In this document: positions 43,912 through 54,785 of the stretch, one piece after another
Position numbering within the stretch: the stretch's first letter is position 1
Layout: each line of letters opens with the position of its first letter
NCBI GenBank assembly: GCA_907165135.1
Contig: OU015569.1
Span: forward strand, 11,532,501-11,596,500
Length of the DNA stretch: 64,000 bases
Reading direction: 5' to 3'
Origin: Oikopleura dioica
Taxonomy: Eukaryota > Chordata > Appendicularia > Copelata > Oikopleuridae
Notes under the pieces: model-generated
The model's input: the letters and a program-made list of their open reading frames with translations, nothing else
Told to the model about the DNA's origin: nothing
Databases searched by the model: none
Position numbers and translations under genes: made by a program

Positions 43912-44834
43912 ATGTCGTTATTCCGCGCTCTCCGACCGGCCTTGACCGCCCAGACTCGTCGATTGACTGTTTCTGCTTCTTTGAACTCGGCCGCTCCCGC
44001 TGCCCCACTTCGACGAGACGACGTCATGGCCGCCTGGGTTGAGTACTTCGACCACCCCGACTGCGATTACTACAACTACCGACTCGGCGCGCAGCACCTC
44101 TTCTCCGACGATTTGCTCTTTGACCCCGTCGTCTACCAGGTAACAACAAAATAAGAAAGATTATGAATTGAAAAGTCGCTTGCGCCTTCGAGCAAAATTA
44201 AATAAAGCCGCGCAAAGTGCGGCTAAAATAGTTTGACTCAAAGCCTCAAGTGGCTTCTCGATTTGTATTTTCTCGTTTCTGAAAATAATTTATCGATTCC
44301 TGTTCAAGAAAAGGGCGTGAAACGTACAGTGATCATTTAGTGGAGAGCTTTGTTGTGGCTGAGAGTGAATTAGAAAATTCTAGAGGTCACCTGGTGCTTC
44401 CTCATCAAGCGTGAAAGTTAGAAGAGTCCAATTTTCTAAATATTTCCCTATTTGAGTTTGGTGCTCGATAAGAAAGTACCACCTGGCCTCTAGAATTTCT
44501 TAACCCACTCTTGGCCACCATGAAACTCTCCAACACAAATTCACTGTAAAATTTACAGTGTAAATTATGCGCTCCTATCTTTCATACGAAAGCCTTTTTT
44601 CATTGTTCTTTGATCTCGAATTCATTGTTTGAAATTCAGGCCATGCTCTACGCTTGCCGACGATTCAACAACTTCCCCGCCGCCATGCGAACCTTGGAGT
44701 TGATCCGACTCAAGTGCGGCGACCGAGAAGACGTCTACGACTGGGTCATGCAGGAATTGGCGCCCACTCTCGAGGACCTCGGCATTCCCACCGTCGAAGA
44801 CATGAACCTCCACATTGTCGAGACTGAGCTTTAG
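43912..44834 (+). CDS. COX5A: Cytochrome c oxidase subunit 5A
   Basis: Nuclear-encoded subunit of mitochondrial complex IV. Two exons (43912-44139, 44640-44834), 140 residues. The N-terminal ~35 residues are Arg/Ser/Ala-rich with no acids, as in a mitochondrial presequence (MSLFRALRPALTAQTRRLTV). The mature part has WVEYFDHPDCDYYNYR and ACRRFNNFPAAMRTLELIRL, VMQELAPTLEDLGIPTVEDM, all family hallmarks. ATG lies 7 bases behind a CTGTTTTCAG acceptor. The 500-base intron carries a GCCGC repeat and a MITE. An AATAAA lies about 45 bases after the stop. Confidence 0.95.
44171..44263. repeat. GCCGC hairpin repeat in COX5A intron
   Basis: AAAGTCGCTTGCGCCTTCGAG, AAAGCCGCGCAAAGTGCGGCT, then CAAGTGGCTTCTCGA: a diverged two-hairpin copy. 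Confidence 0.65.
44345..44530. mobile_element. MITE in COX5A intron
   Basis: Arms GTGGCTGAGAGTGAATTAGA and its imperfect complement ending TTGGCCACC, with inner TTCTAGAGGTCACCTGG / CCACCTGGCCTCTAGAA. About 185 bp, no ORF. Its sequence is not shared with the other palindromes here. Confidence 0.7.
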
Positions 44835-45000
44835 ATTACTTCCAAGCTGCGGGTTTTGGCATTTTATTTATTACAGAATAAATCACCATATTCATCATTC
44901 AACCCTTTTTTCGTACCGTTTTCTGCAGGCAACCAAGACTCATTATCAAAAAGCATGAATAATTTCAGAAATATCCTTGACTGACAATTTTAATAACTGA

Positions 45001-45090
45001 GAAGCTGCTTGCGGCTTCGAGGAGAAATAGCGAAATAGCCGCTCTTTGTGCGGCTTCAATTTTACTTTTAATAGAAGCTGCAAGCGGCCC
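45001..45090. repeat. GCCGC hairpin repeat, intergenic
   Basis: GAAGCTGCTTGCGGCTTCGAG, then ATAGCCGCTCTTTGTGCGGCT and a third half arm AGAAGCTGCAAGCGG. Between COX5A and the Tudor gene. Confidence 0.65.
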
Positions 45091-45156
45091 TCTGTTAAAA
45101 TTTGAATTTAGTTTGACTAATTGCAGTACCTATTCGCTGTTGCAGGGCAGAGAGCT

Positions 45157-45246
45157 ATGAGCAGAAGAACAGTAAAGAATAAGGATCAAATGAAAACCCC
45201 TCTAAAAAGCCAAGTCGTCGAAAAGAAGAAGAAGAAGAAGAAATAA
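45157..45246 (+). CDS. Possible 29-residue lysine-rich ORF
   Basis: MSRRTVKNKDQMKTPLKSQV followed by VEKKKKKKK and TAA, with an acceptor-like GTTGCAG 11 bases upstream. No homology seen; the lysine run is a GAA/AAG repeat. It might be a leftover exon. Confidence 0.2.
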   Translation: MSRRTVKNKDQMKTPLKSQVVEKKKKKKK

Positions 45247-45696
45247 CAACTGTCCCTAATTTCTAGTCTAAAATTATTTATTACTGCGAAGAGTAAGATT
45301 ATTGCATCTTCGCACGCTCAAAATCCGATCAACTGAATCCTTGTCCCTCATTATTAAAAATAAAAAAATACAGAGATAAATCTGTTCAAACCAGATCATC
45401 ATCGTGTCTTTCAGAATTATGCTTTATTCCATTGGAAGCAAAGATAGTCGAGCCCGTTCTCGAGGATTTGAGAATTCGGCGGAGTTCGATGTTGATCATG
45501 ATCGGTGAAGAAAGAGCATGATTTTTATCTTGCTAGGCTGCTAAAACGATGCTCAAATCGCAAACCGTTATATTTTCAAAGAGGCGCCAGATTGATTTTT
45601 CTTTTGCGAAGTTGAAAGGTGAAGACTTAGAGATTTTCTAGCAGCTTATTAAACTTAAGACTCCGATTAGTTTCATCATATCGTCAGGAGCAAAAG
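45247..45696. other. Intergenic, no gene seen
   Basis: AT-rich spacer before the Tudor gene. No repeat or RNA recognised. Confidence 0.5.
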
Positions 45697-46763
45697 ATGG
45701 CGAAAATTGACCGATCCAAGAGAGCTCCATGGACCTATCCGAAATACCTCCCTGAGGATGGCCAGGTCTTGGCCAAATACTACAAGTAAGACTAGAGATA
45801 ACTCGTTTATACAGTTATCTTTTGAAAAGCTGGCGATTAATTTTTAGACTAAATTGGGGCGAAAAATCGGTAAAATTGCAAAAGGACTGTAATTTTCATC
45901 CTGTATCTCTGCAAAACAGGAGTGCTAGTAAGAAATATTTACTGTAGCTTGCAATTACAGACTATCACTTACTGGGTTCTTGTAATTTTACAAGGTTTTC
46001 GTTCAAATTTAGCCGAAAATTCTTCTGATAAGCGCCAGAATTGTTTAAACAGACTGTTACTCATCTGATAATACATTAATTAGAGATGGCGTCTACTACC
46101 CGGGGGTTCTCCAAAGCCGCTCGCGTGACAAACTCGGCTGGATCATCTACAAAATGAAGTTTTTCGACGGATATGTGCAGAAAAACACTTACGAGGATGA
46201 CATCAAGCCGTACTCGAAAAAGGAAGCGATAGCCGCGAAAAAAATGGCGGAGGAAAAGTACGCCAAGCCAGAAAACAAGGAAAACTGGTTCTTCTTCCAT
46301 AAACAAGTCCAGTTGGAGCTTGCCAAGCCGCTGCAGAAGAAGAAAATGCGGCCCGGAATGGACATTCTCGTCGAAGAGATGAAAGAGGGCGGACCGGTTT
46401 GGGTGCCAGGAATCGTCAAAGTGCGACGAGCAGACATCGTGGAATGCGAGTTCAAAGTAAAATTCGGAACGATAATCCGCCGCATCAAGTATTCGCAAAT
46501 CCGCCGATTGTCAAAGAAGAATCAGCAATATTTCAACCAATTCCACCACGTAAGCGTATTCGAAACAACTCGACAATCTATCGTAATAATTCTAGATCCA
46601 CAAGCACATGGAAAGCTTCTCCCCGATCTCATCCAACCCGGCGAAGGAAAACAACCCCGGACCTGGCCACGAATCAATCCTTTCTCATCGAAAACGCGCG
46701 CCATCAGCATCCACTTCACTTGAAAACGCCTCTTCCACAAAGAAACGACGCGTGGAAAATTAA
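45697..46763 (+). CDS. Tudor-domain protein related to the PHF20-like gene
   Basis: Three exons, about 240 residues. Start MAKIDRSKRAPWTYPKYLPE (ATG nine bases behind CGTCAG). Exon 2 encodes KYYKDGVYYPGVLQSRSR...MKFFDGYVQ...DDIKPYSKKEA, which aligns with the second domain of the PHF20-like protein (DGQRYAGVI...VRFYDGVRQ...DISPYSEEEA). It continues MDILVEEMKEGGPVWVPGIV and FKVKFGTIIRRIKYSQIRRL, a second Tudor-like fold. The C-terminus is Ser-rich with a basic nuclear localisation-type end (STKKRRVEN). Probably a methyl-lysine or nucleosome reader; the ligand is unknown. TAA at 46761-46763. Confidence 0.7.
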
Positions 46764-47274
46764 CTTCGAAAATATTACATACAAAAACTTCCAAATCCGT
46801 TTTATCGCCTCATTTCTGTAAATAACCAAAATCTGCCATCAAAATCGAGATTATCTGAAAAGTATCAAGATATTCCTTCATTTCATTCTTCACCGTTTAT
46901 TCTGTTAATAGCTACGTCATCCCATTTGTTTCCAATTTGATTCCTTAATAATTGTACATTTGTGAATTTGAAATTCTAAAATTTAGGCTTTGATAAAAAT
47001 AAAGCATTCGAAACGGACGGAAACTCAAAATTCTCTATTGATTCTTTGCAGGATGATATTTATTCAGCAGCAGAGTCTACCTACTAGACCTTATCACCAT
47101 CCCTCCCCCTACTTAACTCTCCCCCCTAAACGAGTCCCCTAAACTAGTAAAGAGAGCATTTAGCCTTCTTGTCCTTTCCCTTTAACACGAACCTTAGAGA
47201 GCTTGTAGATTTCTTTCAGTAAAAAAGCAGATACTAAAAAAGGATTAAAATTAAGTCGTTCAGTTTGTTTAGAC
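46764..47274. other. Intergenic, no gene seen
   Basis: 3' flank of the Tudor gene, with a pyrimidine-rich stretch (CCATCCCTCCCCCTAC) near 47098 and a CAGTTTGTTTAG acceptor two bases before the ST7 start. Confidence 0.5.
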
Positions 47275-49223
47275 ATGGCGAGTCGGCCTGGTCGCTCAGC
47301 TTTCTCGTATCTCCTCACATATTTTTGGTGCGTTAGATTCTCTTCCATCTCTTTTTAACAATTTCTCCCAAGGGTGATGTGGGTAGTCATACTCTTCGCA
47401 GTTGTCTACTTCTTCGAGCTGCACACGAAAATGCTTCAATTTCTCCAACAACTGCCCGATCTCTTTCAAAATCTTTCTCCTAAATTTTACGTCGCTCTCA
47501 CTGGAACCTCCTCCTTTCTATCAGGTACTTATCAATCTAACACGCCTTTGTACCGTAGCTTTAGGGTTAATACTCGTCTTCGAGTGGTGGTACTTCAAAA
47601 GAAACGGTCAAAGCTTCATCGAGCAAATGAGTTTAAATCATCTTGGGCCTCTGATAAATCCAGATCCAAGCGATCCCCTTGGCTCTTGCGAAAAGGTAAG
47701 CAAGAATTCTCTCTTCATTTCAGTACTCTTTCAAGCCCGGCTTCGAGTGCAAAGTGTGGCAAAATCCAATGAATCTGCTGCGCGGCGCCGAGTACGAGCG
47801 CTACTACTCGGCCACGAAGAAACAAGCACTAACATTCTACGATCTCAACCTCTCCGCCCAAGACCACCAGACATTCTTCACTTGCGACTCGGACAAGGAC
47901 CGCAAAGCCGATAGCATCATGACCGGCGCCTGGAGGGAGCGCTACGTCAAGGCCAGAATCGAAGCTGCTCAAAGCGCGCTGCAAATTGAACCGGACAATC
48001 CATCAGGTACACTTTTATTTTGGAAAGGCGCGAATCAACTCGTGAAATTCAGCACTGATCCTCCTGGGCGAAGAAAAAGCATCGACAGTGGCAGAAGCCG
48101 AGAGTTACTTCCAGAGTGCGCTGGTCGCCGCCGAAGCCCGCCACAAAAAGACCCTGCAAAGTTATAATCAGAGCAACGGACGATGCTGCGAGCTTGAACT
48201 CAAACGAGACCACACAGTTTTAATTTACGTCAAACGACGCCTGGCGATGTGCTGGCGCAAACTTGGCCGAGTCAAAGAAGCGGCGAAAGTGTTCAAAGAA
48301 CTCACCAAAGAGCCGCCAAATGTGAACTGGTTGAATGCGTCGCTCGGGGAAAACCTAATAGAGTGCTATCTTGAGCTGGGGGACTATGCCAACGCGCAGG
48401 TTAGAATTGATACCTTCTCTTCAATTTTTACATAATTTAAGGCTACACTGGCTCGTTACGACGACATCAATCTTCCAAAAAGTGCAACGATTTGTTACAC
48501 AGCCGCTCTCCTAAAAGCCCGTTCTGTTTCTCAAAATTTCTCTGCCGAAGTAGCGGGAAGACGGGGGCCAACATCGCAAGAGTTCCACGCAATGGACGCC
48601 ATCCACAGAGCAGTCGAGTTTAATCCACACGTGCCCAAGTATCTCCTCGAGCAAAAGAGCCTCATTCTCCCACCAGAGCACATTCTCAAACGAGGGGACT
48701 CGGAAGCCGTCGCGTACGCCTTCCATCACCTACAGCACTGGAAAAGGATAGACGGAGCGTTAAACTTACTTCACTCCACTTGGGAAGGAACATTCAAAAT
48801 GATCCCCGTAAGATCCTTTTTTCGATTCCCCAGCACCAATTTCTTCTTATTTTAGTATCCGTTGGAGAAGGGCCATCTTTTCTACCCGTATCCTCAGTCG
48901 ACAGAAGTGCACGATCGCGATTTGCTGCCCGATTTTCATCCGATCTCTGTTTACCCAAAGAAGGATCTGCCATTTTTCATCATTTTTACGGCGGTTTTAT
49001 TCAGTATAACAGCCGCTTTAGCACTCTTCACGCATCTGGTAAGCAAGTTGATTGCTTCATTCATTCACGGATTCATTTTCAGTACCCCGATCTCGTCAAA
49101 AGCTCAGTGACGGAGTTGATTACGATGATCGGGACGCCGTTCAGGTGGCTGACGGAGAAGATCGGGCACTGGTTCACTTTCCTACTCCACGGCGGCCATT
49201 CTGTAAGCTCGACGCAACTGTAG
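47275..49223 (+). CDS. ST7: ST7 (suppressor of tumorigenicity 7) homologue
   Basis: Multipass membrane protein with TPR-like helices. Exons join to [20 protein letters not shown] then [170 protein letters not shown] and [13 protein letters not shown]. These match vertebrate ST7 in order and nearly full length. Two hydrophobic N-terminal segments and one near the C-terminus. ATG is two bases behind a TTTAG acceptor. The last residues after HGGHS are uncertain because a GTAAGC donor overlaps them. Confidence 0.93.
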
Positions 49224-50156
49224 TGAAGAGAGACTGTAGACAACTGTAGAAAACGTGAAACAAACACAACAACTACTGTAAAGGTGCGCTCCTGCTGTGT
49301 GTCTCTCCGCCTCTCCCTGTAAAATTGACTAAATTAACTATTACTATTTTACCAATACATGTAAAGCGACAAAAAGGAACAAAAAACACGCCCCAAACAC
49401 ACAACGATAAAATGATCCAGAAATAATTCCATTCCAAAAAGAAACCAAAGTTCGTCCAAAATTTTCTCGTTCTCAGACTGTTCAATTTTTTCACATATTT
49501 CTTTCGCTGGAACGCAATTTCGGACATTTCATTTCATCCTTATATTTTTTGGAGTGGTTAATGCTTGGAAACCCTTATTTTTTAATTATCATTTATCATC
49601 GTTAAAATCCTCACTTTCATCATCATCTTACTATTCTATTTTTACTGCTACAGAATAAATAACGGTAACGGAGGTAGAAAACCCCTAAAATTCTCAATTC
49701 AGAATAAAATCTAGTTTAGCTTTTTTTCTTTCAAATTCCTCACAAATGAGTTTTGAGCTTCTCAGTGTTAGTAAATTCCTACCAAATGAAGTCAGAAAAC
49801 GCTTCTGGTTTCAACTTAAAATCCAGTCTCGTGGTCTTATTTCTCGAGAAACTACTGTAACATACTCGCGAGTCTCTTGTAGATATTCATATGTATAATC
49901 ATCGTTATACATAACCATTGTTACAGTTACAAATTACAGGTAGTCACCTCTAATGCAAAAAATGAAAAATCGCTTCGTTTATTCTCAACAGCCCTCTTGC
50001 TCGTGTATTTTTACTCTTTTCGTATTTACCTACTGTAGCTGCTGTCTAATGAATCAGACAAAAAGACGTTGTAATAAAAGAAGAGCTTGAAAGCTTGAGC
50101 TTTTTAATTTTCGGTCATTCTATAAACCTTTGGCAATTAAGACTGGGTCGGTAACT
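49224..50156. other. Intergenic between ST7 and MED14
   Basis: AT-rich, with several CTACTGTA/CTGTAGA repeats just after ST7 and AATAAA-type signals. No ORF of note and no RNA gene recognised. It is the longest gap on this side of the window, so it probably holds a promoter for MED14. Confidence 0.5.
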
Positions 50157-53100
50157 ATGCCCGGGTTGGCCTCGGAGCCGCTGGGCCACCAGGGCAGCGA
50201 GCCTGGGCCGCCAAAGCCCCAGAATGGCCCGCCAAGTGGACTTGGGAACATGAGTTTTCCGCTCACCATGCTCGTGGAAAGCACAATCCACAAGGCGTAC
50301 GGAGAGCTATCTAATCTGGCCGAGCTTCTGCAGGGAAAAGAAGACATGCACAGGTTCGTTTCTTCTGCTTTTTAGAATATCTTGCTAACTACTTCGTTAA
50401 GGAAAATGGAAATCATCAGTTTCGTGATTCGGACGAGGCGGTCCTTCGTTCGTTTGATCGCGCTGGTAAAATGGGCGCAGCAAGTCAATAAAACTTCCAC
50501 GTGCATGGACATCGTCGACTTTATGGACAACCAGTCGGGCATGTTTACTGACACTGCGGATCGACTGTACAGCCTGGCGCACGATTTCCTGCGCCACGCG
50601 CGTCTCCCCACCTTCGCCGTCCCCACTGCCATCGACGTGTTGACGACAGGCTCGTATCCCGACCTGCCTAGAGCGATCAAAGACCGCTACGTTCCGCAAG
50701 AGCCACTGAGCGAGGAGAACCGCGCGGAGACGATCACGCGCCTCAATCAAGTGATCAAGTGTCGCCTGGTCCAGTGCGAGCTGCCCGCCCAAATCACCGA
50801 CTTCCAGATCGCGAAAGGAATCGTTTCTTTCGAAGTGCCAAACGAGTTCAAAGTCGACTTGACGATACGCGGCGACTCGGCGGAGACGCCCTGGACCCTC
50901 CTCCGCGTACAGATATTCGTCGAAGACTGCACCTCCAACGACGATAGAAATCTGGTGCACTACGAGCATCTGCAATTCATCCACAGTCTCTGCCAGTCGC
51001 GATTGTACAAGAACGAAAAGCCTATCTGCGACCTGTACAGCTGCTTGCACTCCTTTTGCTCGAGTCTGCAGTTGGAAGTCCTTGCCGCCCAGACCAACAA
51101 GCTCATCAACCACAAATGGAAACAATACATCGTCATCGAAAAGTACGAGGAAGGATCGAAACTGGTGATTTCTTACTGGAAGGATCAGGACAAAGACTAC
51201 ACGATCACGATCCAAGTGAACGAGCGGGACTCTTCCGACGTTCTGGAAATAATCCACAATCCAACACTTTCTTCCTGCTCGATCAAAGAAGTAATGCAGG
51301 CTTCAAACGTCGACCACATAAATATCGAGCGTCTTCTGATGGACACGATCCAGTGCCGAACTCGCGCGAGACTAGAAAAGTTAGAATATCAGCTCAGAAG
51401 AAGAGTAGAAGTCCCAGTTAATCCGATTGTTACTGAAGATGGAACGAGGCTGATTGTTCCGCTTCTAGTCCCCGGCGAAGTGTCAGAACGCCTGGATGTT
51501 TCGATCGATCCGCAAACTGGCGAGCTGATGCCACTGCTCCCCGGCGCCGCGGAAAAAGACCTCGACGAGTTGATTGAAACCTTTCAACGCAATCACGAGA
51601 ATCTCTCCGACGTGATTAACACGCTTCGTTACACGCTCGCCAAAGCACGCTGCGTGCGCGCTGCTTCTGCACACTTGGTCGCGCCCGTCGAGCGCCTTCG
51701 ACTACTGCCAGACTCGCAACAACTGCTCGATGCTTTCCCCCACTATCAACTGTTCAAATTCTCGCGCTACGTTACGTACTTCCTCCTCGTCGAGCTGTAC
51801 GACGATCCGGAACACCACGGCCGCATCTGCCGCCAGTATCACATGCTCAACATTCACCTCGCCGACGTCAAGGAGGATCTCTACGACATCAACTGCCATG
51901 TAACTCTGAACTCAAACCCGTTGGATCAATTCTCCGAGTTCCAGATCGGGCTAAAACGCGCCCGCGACATGCAACAACCCGAGTGGATGGACGCCGACGC
52001 TGAGCTCTCCCACGTGATCGCCATGTGCGATTTGCGCATCCCCTTCGTCACGCTCTCCGACACACTGCGCGAGGCCGGAATCGCGTACACTGGCATCCTT
52101 GACAAGTCGATTTCATCGACCTATGAAATCCGCTTGCTTGAGTTTCCTTTTCCTCCGGATGCCGATCTGCCAACAGTAGCTCAACAGTCGCTGAGGGACG
52201 CTTTCTTATCGCTGACATTCCGCCTGTCTTGTGTCAAGGACACGCGAGCAGTGACAGCGGTGCGGCCAAACATTATGTTTTGGATGGTGGAGGTGCTTTT
52301 GGAAGCGAATCCAGCCATCGTCGCCGCCCTTGCGAGTAGTAACGCAAATGGCCAAACAGTAGCTCACTCGGTCGAGAACAACTGCGTCCGCATCAATTTT
52401 ACGTTTGAATCGAAGCACTCGCAGGACTTGGCGGAGAGTATGCAGAAAATGGACCCGCTGGCGATGTTCACTCAAGAATGGGCTCTGGTTGTTCATCTTC
52501 ATGATATGGCACTGCAGCTTACTGATCCTCATGAAACGGCTTCTATTCAAGGGTACGCCACTTCTAGCGTCGATTTCTTGCTATAAATCTTCTTTCAGAC
52601 AATATCAGCTAACCGAGTACGACTACAAACGAATCGTTATCGGCTACGGCGAACAAAATACACATGGTCAATTTAGCTCACTTTGCGTAGTGCAATGGAT
52701 CGAAAAGGAAGACCAAAACGGACAAAAATACCACTTGTGAAAGCTCGTTTCGGCGAAGTGGGAAATAACTTCGCCGCTAATCCTCATTCAATAGCGCAAA
52801 TGCAAGTTGAGGCAAATTTGAATCAGGAACGGGGCTCTTGAACTCGCCTGAAATGAAACCCTATCTTTATCGAGCCTTGAAAAGTCGAGAAATTTAGTAG
52901 AAACGATTTCGCAAATCGTCCGCGGTTACAAACTTGTGCGGCTTCTCGGAACACTGTCGGTCGCGTGCGTCGTTGGTGTAATTCCAGAGCCTGGCCGGGC
53001 CCGAAACATTCAAGCAGCTCGGCAGGCGTTTACTGTTCTCTGTCAGTCGCCGTGTCATTATAGGCTGCTCTACCGCGGACAGTACTGTATTGAGTTCTTG

Positions 53101-54543
53101 ATGGTGGACAACGAGACTGTGCTCGTGCGAGACGCCTCCCTCAGCAAGTTCTCCAACACGAAGCTTCTGTCTAATTGGCATCCGATCACCGGGCTATTGG
53201 CGTTGTTCTCCGCCTTTGGCAGTCCTGTCCAGCCTATCATTGGAGAGCAGTTTCTCTCTACTGACCACGATTTTGAGGCGAAAACGCTTCCCGAAGGCGT
53301 CGTCTGGGCTTCGAACAATGGCGGCCTCTTCAACATCGAAATCGTGAAGCAGGTCTTTGCTTCGAGGCCCGTCTCATTGGGCAATGGTAAGAGGCAATCT
53401 ACGCTTATTAGTTAGTTTAACGTTTTCCTTTCTAGTGCTTGGTGCGGGCGTGGACGACCAATTCAGTGTATCCCCTCTAGAAGAATATCTAGCCGCCGTC
53501 TACTTGTTTGATTTCACGAGAGCTCACGTCAAGCACGAAACGCTCAAGCAAAACCCTCAAATAAAGGTACAAGCTTCTCTTTCTCCCAGCTTTAATTTCT
53601 TTCGAAGATTCATCGATCGCCCGACGCAACATTCCGTTTCAACACCCAGTTTATTTCCTTCGTCTTATCAATCAACGTCAAAATGAGAAAATTAGACCTC
53701 CAATGCATGCCACTGAATGAGCAAGTTCAACCCTTTCTTCAACAATCAGACCTAGTTGTTTTGTCAACGTACTTTATGAAGAAAGTTGCTGGACCGCCAT
53801 TCAGGTAATTTATTTTTCCGTGAAAGTTTCTCGTTACTTAAATTTTAGAACAAACGCTGTCAAGTCATTCATCGCCATAATTTCTGAGCCGATTTCACTT
53901 CTAAAGGTAACTTTCTTAAAGGTTATCAGGAGGCAGAACCCTAACCCTAACTGGTCTCCGGAGAATGACCCCCTTACAGATTGCCAACTAATCACTCTGA
54001 TTCAGGACTGTATAAATATATTTAACCGCGAGGTCGGCCACAGCCAGTTCATGACGAATGACATGCGTCCTGTTATGACCATGTGCCTTACAGTGCCTCC
54101 TTCACCGCTGAATGTTCCTCTTGCCATTGGCCATCAAGCTGGTAATAGCCTTACTACTGTTCTAAGCCCTACGAGTGTGTTTTCTAGTGCTGAAGTTGAC
54201 GCAAAACAACCAAGTGATAACTCTGTTCTTTATCCAGTTCCACTCAAGTTCCAACACCATCACTGTTCCCATCAAGTGCGTGCACGAGCAGAACAACAGC
54301 ATCCGCCCCGAGCTCTACCAGAACTTCATCAACCAAAACAACCAAGAGTATCTCCCCTACGCGCGCCACTTGCAGACAATCAACAACTATTTGCAGCAAC
54401 TACCACCTCAGGTTTATTTTAAGTTTTTGTCAAATAATAACCAAATTATTTTTCAGAGATTCCAGAATCAAACAGGCGGCAATTGCTCATTCTTCCTCGC
54501 TCTCAAGAACGTCATGGACAACTATCAGATGAGCCCCAGCTAG
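50157..54543 (+). CDS. MED14: Mediator complex subunit 14
   Basis: Core scaffold of Mediator. Start MPGLASEPLGHQGSEPGPPK, then FPLTMLVESTIHKAYGELSN, RTRRSFVRLIALVKWAQQ, LPTFAVPTAIDVLTTGSYPD, VHYEHLQFIHSLCQSRLY, LYSCLHSFCSSLQLEVLAAQ, a long single exon (50400-52555), and C-terminal KVAGPPFRTNAVKSF, CLTVPPSPLNVPLA and NCSFFLALKNVMDNYQMSPS. All follow MED14 in order. The frame breaks at two places: after QKYHL (TGA 52737-52739), where the next residues in another frame (FGEVGNN) continue the match, and again about 52850 before NLVETISQIVRGY. Each could be a one-base consensus error or an unrecognised small intron. TAG at 54541-54543. Confidence 0.92.
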
Positions 54544-54785
54544 TAGCCTCTGATAAAGAAGAAACTATACGCACCTTCCTTCTGACCAAACTAAATCCCC
54601 AAACAACAACAAAAACACTGCTCTGTTCACTGCTTCTATTCCAATGCCAGAAAACGTAAAGAAAACCGAATCAACGGACTCTCGACTTGTTCGAAATTCT
54701 ATTTCGCTCCCTTTTTTAAAGTTGATTGACTCTAGAATGGGCGAGAATTCGACGTAGTGTTTTCAACTGGCAACTTTGAACTTGA

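Noticed and set aside
53936-53953. Telomere-like CCCTAACCCTAAC
   Set aside because: Only about two units inside a MED14 intron; too short to indicate a telomere scar. Similar short runs near 5385 are imperfect.
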